A DNA stretch of 11,745 bases from Acidobacteriaceae bacterium (GCA_030044455.1 JASHVU010000108.1:1-11745); one strand, 5' to 3'. Positions 1 to 6,654 are shown, counted from the first letter of the stretch. A program made the numbers and translations. The notes: a model not told the origin generated them from the sequence alone.

Positions 1-178
1 GCCGCGCCTTCAGGTTGAAATATTTGCGCGACGACTTCACCGTATCGAAGAGGGCTTCAAGATCGGGCGTGACGGCAATGCCAACCAGCGCCGACTGGGG
101 CGTGCCGTCCGAGGCCACGCTCGAAATCACGCCATAGCGAAATTCAGCCATAAACTTGTAGATCTCTGCCCGAACCAA
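1..178 (-). CDS. Pyridoxamine 5'-phosphate oxidase-like FMN-binding protein (partial, N-terminus only)
   Basis: The reading frame is open from a TTG codon at 178-176 to the left edge, giving 59 residues. It reads as a short helix (AEIYKFMAEF) followed by the strand-turn-strand RYGVISSVASDGTPQSALVG and then an ALFDTVKSSRKYFNL segment. This order is typical of the PPOX split-barrel flavoprotein family, in which the first strands form part of the FMN/F420 pocket; substrate cannot be judged from this fragment. The start is decided by a GGAGG at 188-184, five bases before the TTG. The first in-frame ATG (151-149) has no purine-rich sequence before it and would remove the usual N-terminal helix. 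The gene is divergent from the nucleoside transporter. Family-level confidence is good; specific function is unknown. Confidence 0.72.
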   Translation of the reverse strand, partial: MVRAEIYKFMAEFRYGVISSVASDGTPQSALVGIAVTPDLEALFDTVKSSRKYFNLKAR

Positions 179-183
179 CGTCA

Positions 184-188
184 CCTCC
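184..188 (-). promoter_or_regulatory. Ribosome binding site deciding a TTG start
   Basis: On the minus strand GGAGG lies five bases upstream of TTG (178-176), an ideal Shine-Dalgarno spacing. It forms half of the perfect palindrome CCTCCGGAGG (184-193), so the bases just upstream in the mRNA mimic the anti-SD sequence. With no loop between the halves, a simple sequestering hairpin is unlikely. Confidence 0.55.
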
Positions 189-270
189 GGAGGCCCATTG
201 TGATTTAGCCGATGAATGCAGCACTCGATGCTGTAAGGTAATCGAAAGCATATTTCTTGTCTACAGGGAG

Positions 271-1530
271 ATGCCATTGGGTCGATTTACAGGAATCCTG
301 GGAATCGTTGCTGTGCTCGGCGTGGCTTACATCGGCTCAACCGACCGCAAACACATTCGCTGGCGCACCATCGCGTGGGGTCTCGGACTGCAGTTCCTTT
401 TCGCGTTTCTGGTGTTGCGCTTCAACTTTGGCCAGCGCGTTATGAACTGGGCCGGCGACGTCGTGACCAACATGCTGTCGGCCACCTTCGCGGGCACTCA
501 GGTGCTGTTCGGAGAACTCGGCCTGCCCAACTCCGGCGCATTCGGCAAGGTCATCAGCCCCAGCTCGGGCGCAATCTTCGCCTTCCAGGTTCTGCCCACC
601 ATCATCTTCATCTCCGCATTTTTCGCGGTGCTTTATCACATCGGCCTCATGCAGATCATCATTCGCGGCATGGCCTGGGTGATGCTTAAGACCATGCGCA
701 TCTCGGGCGCCGAGAGTATGAACGTTGCCGCATCGATTTTCATGGGCCAAACTGAAGCGCCTTTGACGATACGCCCCTTTCTCGCACGCGCCACGCGCAG
801 TGAACTCATGACTATTATGACCAGCGGCATGGCCCACGTTTCGGGCGGCATCATGGCCATGTACATCGCGCAGGGCGTTGAAGCCCGTCACCTGCTCTCG
901 GCCGTCATCATGACCTCGCCGGGAACCATCCTGTTGGCCAAGATGCTGGTACCCGAGACCGAAATTCCAGACACTGAGGGCAAAGTCGTTATTCCCAAAG
1001 ACGAGTTGCACAAGGATGAAAACTTCATCGGTGCTGTCGCGCGCGGCACCATCGACGGCGGCAAACTGGCCATGAATGTGGCCATCATGCTCATCAGCTT
1101 TCTCGCGCTGGTCGCGCTCCTTGACATGTTTCTGGCCTGGATTCACGGCGGCGTAGCCTGGTTCCCATCGAGCCTCGGGCAGATTCTGGGCTTTGTTGGC
1201 GCGCCCGTGGCCTGGCTCATCGGTGTGCCCTGGCACGACTGCCCGGCCATCGGCAACCTGCTGGGCACGCACATGGCGCTCAACGAAGTCATCGCGTATA
1301 TCGGACTCGGCGCGCAAAAAGCCGTGTTGTCGCCGCGCTCGTTTACCATCGCCACGTTTGCGTTGTGCGGCTTCGCGAACCTTGGGTCGATCGGCATGCA
1401 GATCGGCGGCATCGGCGCGCTGGTGCCCGAGCGCCGCAACGACCTGGCCAAACTTGGCTTCCGCGCCATGTTCGCGGGAACCATGGCCAACCTGATCAGC
1501 GCATCGATTGCCGGGATGTTTCTGGGGTAA
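271..1530 (+). CDS. nupC: Concentrative nucleoside transporter, NupC/CNT family
   Basis: An inner-membrane symporter predicted to bring nucleosides into the cell using a cation gradient. The 419-residue product has the usual length and order of bacterial CNT proteins: an N-terminal GRFTGILGI segment and WRTIAWGLGLQFLFAFLVLR helix, the binding motif GQTEAPL (159-165), ALNE (336-339) and CGFANLGSIGMQ (366-377). In the Vibrio cholerae CNT structure the Gln-Thr-Glu of the first motif, the Glu of the second and the Phe, Asn and final Ser of the third contact the nucleoside; all are kept here, while the Ser before the last is Gly. The ATG at 271 follows AGGGAG with no spacer, whereas the in-frame TTG at 277 lies six bases after it, so the true start may be 277. 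An ankyrin gene follows after 20 bases. Ion and nucleoside preference cannot be read from sequence. Confidence 0.93.
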   Translation: MPLGRFTGILGIVAVLGVAYIGSTDRKHIRWRTIAWGLGLQFLFAFLVLRFNFGQRVMNWAGDVVTNMLSATFAGTQVLFGELGLPNSGAFGKVISPSSGAIFAFQVLPTIIFISAFFAVLYHIGLMQIIIRGMAWVMLKTMRISGAESMNVAASIFMGQTEAPLTIRPFLARATRSELMTIMTSGMAHVSGGIMAMYIAQGVEARHLLSAVIMTSPGTILLAKMLVPETEIPDTEGKVVIPKDELHKDENFIGAVARGTIDGGKLAMNVAIMLISFLALVALLDMFLAWIHGGVAWFPSSLGQILGFVGAPVAWLIGVPWHDCPAIGNLLGTHMALNEVIAYIGLGAQKAVLSPRSFTIATFALCGFANLGSIGMQIGGIGALVPERRNDLAKLGFRAMFAGTMANLISASIAGMFLG

Positions 1531-1550
1531 GATTGGCCAGAGGATTCGCG

Positions 1551-2246
1551 ATGAGCAGCTCGCATCTGACCGGGCTCCTGGCCGAATTTGCAGACGGTCG
1601 CACGGAACTGGTCTTCGACCTTCTTGCCGCCGGCCTTCCCGCAAATCATAAAGACGATGACGGCGTCTCTCTCATTCAGCACTGCGCCTACTACGGAGAT
1701 GTCAGCGCTATCCGCTTTCTGCTCTCGCAAGGGGAATCCCTTACCTCGCTCGGCGACAACTTCGGTCTGAGTGGCGCTTCCTTTCACGGCCATTGGAGGC
1801 TCTGCAAGTTCCTTCTCGAGCAGGGTGCAAACGTGAATTACCCCGATCCCGGTACCGGCGAAACACCACTTCACGCTGCCCTGTGCAAAACCGACCGCGT
1901 GGCTTACGACCGCGTACTCGTGGTGCTGTTGTCCGCTGGCGCAAATCCGAATACGGCCACCACTCCGGGAGTTGTTACTGGCGCCTTCATGCGCGACTGC
2001 AGAACCAAAGGCGAGACCCCGCTCCACCGCGCCGCCGCCTTTGGTGAAGTGGAAACCATCCGTCTGCTCAAGGATGCCGGCGCCATCATCGATGCAAAGG
2101 ATGCCAACGGCGATACACCGCTCTCCTGGGCGAGTTGGTATGGGCGCTCAACCCCCATACTCAGGGAACTTCTCTACGGAAATTTCCGCATCCATCCGCA
2201 AAACCAATCCATGCGCGCCAATCTGCTGGGTACACCACACTCTTAA
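1551..2246 (+). CDS. Ankyrin-repeat protein
   Basis: A 231-residue protein with no signal peptide or membrane segment, so probably cytosolic. It consists almost entirely of ankyrin repeats, helix-turn-helix units that mediate protein binding. Roughly five are visible: 38-67 (GVSLIQHCAYYGD...IRFLLSQG), 71-98, 103-134 (GETPLHAAL...LLSAGANPN), 154-185 (the most canonical, GETPLHRAAAFGEVETIRLLKDAGA) and 187-213 (NGDTPLSWASWYG). A loop rich in Thr, Gly and Val (135-153) separates repeats three and four. The start is supported by AGAGGA six bases upstream. It begins 20 bases after the nucleoside transporter stop and is probably co-transcribed with it. No catalytic domain is attached. The binding partner is unknown; a link with the transporter is only suggested by position. 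Confidence 0.85.
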   Translation: MSSSHLTGLLAEFADGRTELVFDLLAAGLPANHKDDDGVSLIQHCAYYGDVSAIRFLLSQGESLTSLGDNFGLSGASFHGHWRLCKFLLEQGANVNYPDPGTGETPLHAALCKTDRVAYDRVLVVLLSAGANPNTATTPGVVTGAFMRDCRTKGETPLHRAAAFGEVETIRLLKDAGAIIDAKDANGDTPLSWASWYGRSTPILRELLYGNFRIHPQNQSMRANLLGTPHS

Positions 2247-2259
2247 CAGCTGCCCGTAA

Positions 2260-2535
2260 TCACGCGCGCAGCCTCCTCACCCGATAAACCACCGTCAGCC
2301 CCGTCACCGTTCCGCACGTCAGCAGGCTTGCCGCCATTCCCAGAATCAGCGACCAATCCTGGTGATTCACCCCATGCACAATTCCAATCACCTGCAGTAC
2401 ACTGAACCCGCCAAATGTGAGCAGCGATACGCCCACGTCAGTCTTTTTCCGCCACAGTGCAATCGCCTGCGGCACAAACAACGCCGCGTTGCAGCCGAGC
2501 CCTAACCCAAATAGCCAATCGAAAATCTCTTTCAT
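2260..2535 (-). CDS. PQ-loop / SemiSWEET-like small membrane transporter
   Basis: A 91-residue protein with three predicted membrane helices (about 4-27, 35-55 and 62-85) and the hallmark Pro-Gln pair at 22-23 in NAALFVPQAIALWRKKT. This is the architecture of bacterial SemiSWEET/PQ-loop proteins, which dimerise to make a six-helix pore; characterised members move sugars. The loop after helix 1 is basic (WRKKTD), as is common in the family, and the tail (YRVRRLRA) is basic and presumably cytosolic. The start has only a distant GGAG, so initiation may be weak. It converges on the ankyrin gene, leaving 13 bases, and is divergent from the SLT-like gene. Substrate is unknown; members outside the sugar group are often annotated only as PQ-loop proteins. 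Confidence 0.72.
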   Translation of the reverse strand: MKEIFDWLFGLGLGCNAALFVPQAIALWRKKTDVGVSLLTFGGFSVLQVIGIVHGVNHQDWSLILGMAASLLTCGTVTGLTVVYRVRRLRA

Positions 2536-2679
2536 CGCTTAAGTCTCACTCCTGCCTCCGGTTCCCTGCTCCATCGTCTCACCCTCGCCCAAACCCTGCT
2601 TTAATCACTTCTCCCCACACCAAAAGCATCGCGTCGGCTTCGGTTGACCGCCCGGCCCCAACCCGCATCTGACCCATCC
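2536..2679. other. Divergent intergenic region, no resolved signal
   Basis: This gap separates the outward-facing PQ-loop and SLT-like genes and should contain both promoters. It is pyrimidine-rich on the plus strand. I see no convincing -35/-10 pair, operator or hairpin. No Shine-Dalgarno precedes the ATG at 2680, nor the alternative in-frame TTG at 2644. Confidence 0.4.
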
Positions 2680-3606
2680 ATGTGCCTTTCGGCCAAGGCC
2701 GGATTCTCATTCTATCTAGCTGGGGCACTGAGCTTTATCCTCAGCTTTCCTGTGCTTGTGCGCCCTCAAACCGCTCCCGCCGCCGGGCAGGAGACCGCTG
2801 TTGACTCGCCGCCAACGCCTGAACTCGAGGCCGAACTCAAACCCGCGCCTCCCACGCCCATCGCTCTCCAGAAGGCAGCGCTTGGCGATCCCAAGCCCTG
2901 GGATCCCGATTGGGATAAAGCCGTTGAAGCCGCACTCCCCGCCGACCTGCTCTCGCCTGCCATCGAGCGCCAGGTCAAGCCTCTCTGCCCGCGCTTCCGC
3001 CATCTCTCAAATGCAGATCGCCGCGCCTTCTGGGCCTATTTCTTCCAGGCCCTCGCCGGAGCCGAAGCCGGTCTCAAGCCCACCACGAACGTGCGCCACA
3101 CCCAGCCTGAGGTTGCCGTCACTGATACCGTCACCGGCCACATCGTCCGCCAGGAGGGCCTGTTGCAACTCACTTACATGGACGCCGACCGCTACGGCTG
3201 CGATTTCGACTGGGCGCACGACAAGCAGCTCCCCGAGCACGATCCCGCAAAGACGATTCTGCTGCCCGAAAACAACCTGTTGTGCGGTGTCAAGATTCTT
3301 GAGAACCAGCTCATCACCCGTCATGAAGACCTGTTCAGCAAATCCAGCTACTGGGTCACGCTGCGCCCGCGCCATCCCAGCTTTATCGTCTTCATCAAGC
3401 AGATGGCCAACGTTCCGGAGTATTGCGGCTCGCGTTACCATATCGCAACGCCGTCCAGGCGCTCACTGTCGCCAGCGCCCGAAGCCTCCAATGCGCCTGC
3501 GATCGGCGCGCATTCCACTTCCACATCGGTTCGGCCTGCTTTCGGCTACGCACTGGCAGCCGGGTCCAATGCACCAGGGGTGCAATCAACCGTTGCATCT
3601 CATTAG
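2680..3606 (+). CDS. Secreted lytic-transglycosylase-like (SLT/lysozyme-fold) protein, C-terminus possibly frameshifted
   Basis: Starting at the ATG at 2680 the product has 308 residues and a signal peptide (residues 1 to about 28, hydrophobic FYLAGALSFILSFPVLV). A Pro/Glu-rich linker runs to about 70. Residues 115-215 resemble the SLT/goose-lysozyme fold: FWAYFFQALAGAEAGLKP with Glu129 in the position of the catalytic acid, then EGLLQLTYMDA (159-169) matching the G-L-(L/M)-Q-(L/I) block, then NNLLCGVKIL (198-207). The likely role is cleavage of peptidoglycan glycan strands in the periplasm. From about residue 251 onward the codon-position pattern collapses and the sequence becomes Ser/Ala/Pro-rich, so a one-base deletion near 3429 is suspected. 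An in-frame TTG at 2644 would add 12 residues before the signal peptide and is less likely. No SD is visible. Confidence 0.6.
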   Translation: MCLSAKAGFSFYLAGALSFILSFPVLVRPQTAPAAGQETAVDSPPTPELEAELKPAPPTPIALQKAALGDPKPWDPDWDKAVEAALPADLLSPAIERQVKPLCPRFRHLSNADRRAFWAYFFQALAGAEAGLKPTTNVRHTQPEVAVTDTVTGHIVRQEGLLQLTYMDADRYGCDFDWAHDKQLPEHDPAKTILLPENNLLCGVKILENQLITRHEDLFSKSSYWVTLRPRHPSFIVFIKQMANVPEYCGSRYHIATPSRRSLSPAPEASNAPAIGAHSTSTSVRPAFGYALAAGSNAPGVQSTVASH

Positions 3607-3625
3607 CGTCGTCGGCGCCAGAGTC

Positions 3626-3895
3626 TCAATCTCCAAATCGCGCCGCGCCGCGCGCCTTCGCCTTGGCTGCCTCTTCTTCGCGGTTGCGCCGGGGCGCTGT
3701 GGTCTCGAGACTCGTGAGCAGCCGCGACGACGCCAGTGCAACCTCGTCAATCGCGGCATGGAACGCGGTTTCATTCGCCTTCGACGGTTTGTTGAAGCCG
3801 CTGATCTTGCGCACATATTGCAGCGCCGCCGCGCGAACCTCATCGTCGGTCACCGGCGGATCGAAGTTGAAGAGCATTTTGATGTTTCGGCACAT
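3626..3895 (-). CDS. DUF2277 family protein
   Basis: An 89-residue cytosolic protein that matches the DUF2277 family along its length: N-terminal MCRNIKMLFNFDPPVT, the central AALQYVRKISGFNKPSKANE and a basic tail with TTAPRRNREEEAAKAKARGAARF. The start is fixed by the family N-terminus MCRNI and by GGAGG at 3906-3902, six bases before the second of two adjacent ATG codons; the first ATG (3898) would be only three bases away. The biochemical function of DUF2277 is not known; its conserved early Cys-Arg-Asn and its basic character are the only hints. It converges with the SLT-like gene (19-base gap) and diverges from the next gene. Confidence 0.9.
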   Translation of the reverse strand: MCRNIKMLFNFDPPVTDDEVRAAALQYVRKISGFNKPSKANETAFHAAIDEVALASSRLLTSLETTAPRRNREEEAAKAKARGAARFGD

Positions 3896-3901
3896 CATCA
3901 G

Positions 3902-3906
3902 CCTCC
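3902..3906 (-). promoter_or_regulatory. Ribosome binding site selecting the second of two tandem ATG codons
   Basis: GGAGG on the minus strand is followed by CTGATG and then ATG. Spacing is six bases to the ATG at 3895 and three to the ATG at 3898, favouring the inner start, which also gives the conserved MCRNI terminus. Confidence 0.6.
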
Positions 3907-3969
3907 GGGGCGGAGAACGAGCACGCCCGCATCCTCACTGTACCTCAGCTATAGAGTTCACAAGGCGCA

Positions 3970-4746
3970 GTGTCCGCCCTCACAGCGCCCCAGCCCGTCG
4001 CTTTGAAATCATTGCACGTGCTCTACGAAGAATTTGTCTATCCGCCATGCGACGCGCCCCTGATTGAGGCCTACTCGGGCCGGTTCGAGGCGCTTTACGT
4101 CATCCTGCATCCGTTTGTGCGCGTGCCCGACCGGCTGGCCTGGCGCGCGACCCACGAGTACCCCAGCGACGAGCAGATTGTTGCGGCCGGCGAAAAGGTG
4201 CGTTGGGCCGAAGTGGCCGCGAAAACCGGCATGCGCGGGGCCGCCGGGCTCAACCATGCCCTGCTTACGTCGATCGCTGCCATCTACCCGGAGTTCGGCG
4301 ACTTTGCCGCGCGCGATCGCCTCCAAGCCTTCCTCGAAGCCGGCAACGTGTGGATGCCGAACGAGGGATGTTTCGAGCCGCTGCTGCAGCCGGATTTTCT
4401 CGACGCCTTTGACGCAGCCGGCAAGAGCAGTCTGATCTATGTGCCCGAGTTTCCATCCGTCGATCCCGTGCTGCCGTTCAACCTGGTGCGATTGAAGAAC
4501 CACGCAGACGCCTTTCCCGGGCGCGGCAGCCTGATGCCCGAAGACGCATCGTTCCTCTTCACGGTGGACTGGGACAGCTTCTTCACGCTGCTCTACGGCC
4601 CGCGCAAGTTTGTCGAGGCGTTCGTTCGGCGGCGCGGCATTGAGGGATTTTTTGCCAACGCCACCACCGAACACTACTGGTACAGCTACGCCATGGGCTG
4701 CGCCACGGTCACCGTCTCGCCGGAAGAATGCCCGGTGACTCAATAG
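3970..4746 (+). CDS. Uncharacterised soluble protein, possibly DUF2711-like
   Basis: A 258-residue protein without signal peptide or membrane segments, so probably cytosolic. The start is a GTG at 3970, with AAGG four bases upstream and a TATAGA (3950-3955) that could be a -10 box; no other start lies before the conserved-looking part. Landmarks are ALYVILHPFVRVPDRL (41-56), EYPSDEQIVAAGEKVRWAEV (63-82), NHALLTSIAAIYPEF (95-109), VWMPNEGCFEPLLQPDFL (127-144) and FTVDWDSFFTLLYGP (197-211). The HPF block and the order of motifs recall DUF2711 (Bacillus YwbB type), a family of unknown function, but I am recalling this from memory. The WDS...LLYG and NATTEHYWYSY segments could suggest a small-molecule or nucleic-acid-related enzyme, but no catalytic motif is recognisable. 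Confidence 0.6.
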   Translation: MSALTAPQPVALKSLHVLYEEFVYPPCDAPLIEAYSGRFEALYVILHPFVRVPDRLAWRATHEYPSDEQIVAAGEKVRWAEVAAKTGMRGAAGLNHALLTSIAAIYPEFGDFAARDRLQAFLEAGNVWMPNEGCFEPLLQPDFLDAFDAAGKSSLIYVPEFPSVDPVLPFNLVRLKNHADAFPGRGSLMPEDASFLFTVDWDSFFTLLYGPRKFVEAFVRRRGIEGFFANATTEHYWYSYAMGCATVTVSPEECPVTQ

Positions 4747-4838
4747 AGACATTCGGCTTTCAACCGATCGCTACTGGCAATTGGCTACTTGCTACTCGCT
4801 GCCCTTGTACAATGTCCTGAAGTATTCTCGCCTTCACC
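4747..4838 (+). promoter_or_regulatory. Probable promoter region of the nucleoside phosphorylase-kinase operon
   Basis: A 92-base gap ahead of the phosphorylase. Candidate elements are TTGGCT (4781-4786) or TTGCTA (4789-4794) with TACAAT (4808-4813), but the spacings (21 and 13 bases) are both poor. TATTCT just upstream of the gene is another possible -10. No operator-like inverted repeat and no good SD before 4839 were seen, so the assignment rests mostly on position. Confidence 0.3.
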
Positions 4839-5702
4839 ATGAGCTACTACGACCACGTCGTTGAGGCCGCTGAATCTCTCAGGATCAAACTGGGTGGCCT
4901 TGTCCCGCGCGTGGGAATCGTGCTGGGCTCCGGCCTCGGCGCTGCGGCCGATACGGTTGCCGACCCCATCATCGTTCCCTACGAAGAGATTCCAAACTTT
5001 CCGCGATCCACCGTGGAGGGCCATGCGGGACGCATCGTGGCCGGCTTGCTGAATGGGGCCCCGGTCGCCATCATGCAGGGCCGCGTGCATTATTACGAGG
5101 GCTATACACCCGCGCAGGTCACCTTCCCCATGCGCGTGCTGGGCAAGCTGGGTATTCGCGCCGTCGCGCTCACCAACGCAGCCGGCGGCATCGCCGAAGG
5201 GCTCTCCATCGGCCAGCTTGTACTGCTCTCCGACCACATCAATCAAATGGGATGGAACCCGCTCATCGGACCCAACGAGCCGCGGTTTGCAGTCAGGCAA
5301 GGCACGGGGCTGCGCTTCTTCGACATGACCGAAGCCTACAGCAAACCGCTGCGCGCTCTCGCGCACGAGGCCGCAGCCGATGAAGGATTCAATCTCGTCG
5401 AGGGCGTTTATCTGGCCACGCCGGGTCCCAGCTTTGAAACCCCAGCCGAGATTCGCGCCTTCCGCACACTGGGCGCAACGCTGGTGGGCATGTCAACTGT
5501 ACCTGAGACCATCGTGGCGCGCCACATGGGGATCGAGGTACTGGGAATCTCCTGCGTCACCAATCTGGCCGCAGGCCTGGGGGCAAAGCAGCTCAGCCAC
5601 CAGGAGGTTTTTGAGGCGGGCCGACAGGTTGAACACCGTCTCGCTGCCCTGCTCAAGCGGCTTGCACCGCGCATCGCCGCGCACCTCGACGACGCCCAAT
5701 GA
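4839..5702 (+). CDS. punA: Purine nucleoside phosphorylase (trimeric type)
   Basis: A cytosolic enzyme that splits purine nucleosides with phosphate to the free base and (deoxy)ribose-1-phosphate. Its 287 residues and motif order fit the trimeric PNP family: phosphate-binding GSGLG (30-34) and GHAG (61-64), RVHYYEGY (82-89), NAAGG (113-117), DHINQMG (132-138), the base-binding GPSFET (196-201, Glu200), GMSTVPE (217-223) and TNLAAG (241-246, Asn242), with His254 near the ribose 5' site. The Glu/Asn pair is the one that selects 6-oxopurines (inosine, guanosine) in characterised trimeric enzymes; methylthioadenosine phosphorylases carry Asp instead of that Asn, so an MTAP role is less likely. 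No strong SD precedes the ATG. The stop overlaps the start of the kinase gene as ATGA. Confidence 0.93.
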   Translation: MSYYDHVVEAAESLRIKLGGLVPRVGIVLGSGLGAAADTVADPIIVPYEEIPNFPRSTVEGHAGRIVAGLLNGAPVAIMQGRVHYYEGYTPAQVTFPMRVLGKLGIRAVALTNAAGGIAEGLSIGQLVLLSDHINQMGWNPLIGPNEPRFAVRQGTGLRFFDMTEAYSKPLRALAHEAAADEGFNLVEGVYLATPGPSFETPAEIRAFRTLGATLVGMSTVPETIVARHMGIEVLGISCVTNLAAGLGAKQLSHQEVFEAGRQVEHRLAALLKRLAPRIAAHLDDAQ

Positions 5703-6376
5703 CAACGCCCGTCCAAAAAGCAAAAGCGCACAAGCGCCAAATAGTAAAAGCGCGTAAGCGCCGCGTCATCGGCATCGCCGGCTGCTCGGGCTCGGGTAAA
5801 ACTACGCTTGCCGGCGAGCTGGCGCGTACGCTGGGCGGCATTCACTTCCATCTCGACAGCTACTATCTCGATCTCGGTCATCTGCCATTCGACGAGCGCA
5901 CTCGCCAGAACTTCGACGACCCAGCACTCATCGAAAGCCCATTGCTGGCGCGCGATGTTGCCTCCCTGGCGCGTGGCGAGACCATCGAGCGGCCGGTCTA
6001 TGACTTTGCCACCTACACACGCGTTACGGACCGCACCGAGCGCGTCGAACCCGCCCCATTCCTGATCGTAGAAGGACTGTTCGCGCTCTACTATCCTGAA
6101 CTGCTGCCGCTCTATCAACTGCGCGTCTACATCGAAACGCCCGATGACCTCTGTTTCGAACGGCGCCTCAAACGCGACATCGAGCAGCGCGGCCGCACAC
6201 CCGAATCGGTGAAGAAGCAATACGAAGCTACGGTCCGCCCTTCAAGCCTGGCCTTCGTCCGCCCGTCCGCCGCGCACGCCAACCTCGTTGTCGACGGCAC
6301 CGGCGCGCTCGATTGGAAAGTGGAACGCGTGGTAACGGAACTGCGCAAGCGTGGGCTGCTGACTGGTTTGGCCTGA
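5699..6376 (+). CDS. udk: Uridine kinase
   Basis: A P-loop kinase of the uridine/phosphoribulokinase family, predicted to phosphorylate uridine and cytidine to UMP and CMP in the cytosol. Visible motifs are Walker A GCSGSGKT (28-35), DSYY (53-56) with the catalytic Asp, RQNFDDPALIE (69-79), PVYDFATYTR (99-108) for nucleoside binding, LIVEGLFAL (122-130, Walker-B-like), and the lid segment RRLKRDIEQRGRT (155-167). The 225-residue length is normal apart from a basic N-terminal extension (residues 1-22) built from an 8-residue duplication. The start ATG overlaps the phosphorylase stop by four bases, which implies translational coupling. The C-terminal half (VDGTGALDWKVERVV) follows the bacterial Udk pattern. 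Other nucleoside-monophosphate-forming kinases of the same fold are the alternative. Confidence 0.88.
   Translation: MTTPVQKAKAHKRQIVKARKRRVIGIAGCSGSGKTTLAGELARTLGGIHFHLDSYYLDLGHLPFDERTRQNFDDPALIESPLLARDVASLARGETIERPVYDFATYTRVTDRTERVEPAPFLIVEGLFALYYPELLPLYQLRVYIETPDDLCFERRLKRDIEQRGRTPESVKKQYEATVRPSSLAFVRPSAAHANLVVDGTGALDWKVERVVTELRKRGLLTGLA
5722..5762 (+). repeat. 24-base in-frame tandem duplication in the kinase N-terminus
   Basis: AAAAGCGCACAAGCGCC (5722-5738) recurs as AAAAGCGCGTAAGCGCC (5746-5762): 15 of 17 bases match, at a period of 24 bases. At protein level this gives KAHKRQIV followed by KARKRRVI. The unit is a multiple of three, so the frame is kept, and the second copy runs into the first strand of the kinase core. 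Confidence 0.75.
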
Positions 6377-6486
6377 ATCAGCCACCAGGATCACGATTGA
6401 CGATTCACGAAGCTTGTCTGCCGGGTCTGATTCAAAATACGTGGGGCCCAGACCGCCCCGCGATCCGAGCCCCCGGTTATCAGAGG
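6377..6486. other. Convergent gap after the kinase gene
   Basis: This 110-base spacer separates the converging kinase and cysteine-rich genes. I see no hairpin followed by a T run on either strand, so termination is either factor-dependent or not recognisable here. Confidence 0.35.
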
Positions 6487-6654
6487 TTACTTGCTCTGGC
6501 AGCAGCTCTTGGTGCAGCCATCCTGGCAGCACGTCTGGCCGCAATGGCCCTGGCAGCAGTTGTGGCAGCAGATCGCTTTGGACGCAGGAACCTGTGCGAT
6601 GGCGCTGACGGCGAGAACCGCCGCGAACGAGATCAATGCAAGAGTACGCTTCAT
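6487..6654 (-). CDS. Tiny secreted cysteine-rich protein (10 Cys), possible metal-binding
   Basis: A 55-residue protein starting at the ATG at 6654, with AAGGAG nine bases upstream. Residues 1-20 (MKRTLALISFAAVLAVSAIA) form a textbook signal peptide. The mature part carries ten cysteines in 24 positions (29, 30, 33, 34, 38, 42, 43, 47, 51, 52), in CC pairs with Gln, Gly and His between them. Such density suggests metal binding in the manner of metallothioneins, or a disulfide-knotted miniprotein after export; neither can be proved from sequence. It has no resemblance I can name to a characterised family. The upstream neighbour on the same strand is another exported Cys/Met-rich protein, which suggests a shared role. 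The clean signal peptide and SD argue that this is a real gene despite its size. Confidence 0.72.
   Translation of the reverse strand: MKRTLALISFAAVLAVSAIAQVPASKAICCHNCCQGHCGQTCCQDGCTKSCCQSK

Noticed and set aside
337..1644. 435-codon open frame on the minus strand across the transporter
   Set aside because: It is antisense to a well-supported CNT gene, its product is rich in His, Arg, Gly and Asp without domain features, and it results from the high third-position GC of the real gene.
2756..4006. 416-codon plus-strand frame over the SLT-like and DUF2277 genes
   Set aside because: Its product is Arg/Ser/Pro-rich low-complexity sequence typical of an out-of-frame shadow, and it spans two real genes on opposite strands.
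4781..4813. Sigma-70 promoter TTGGCT ... TACAAT
   Set aside because: The spacer is 21 bases, too long for a confident call. It is kept only as a possible element within the intergenic entry.
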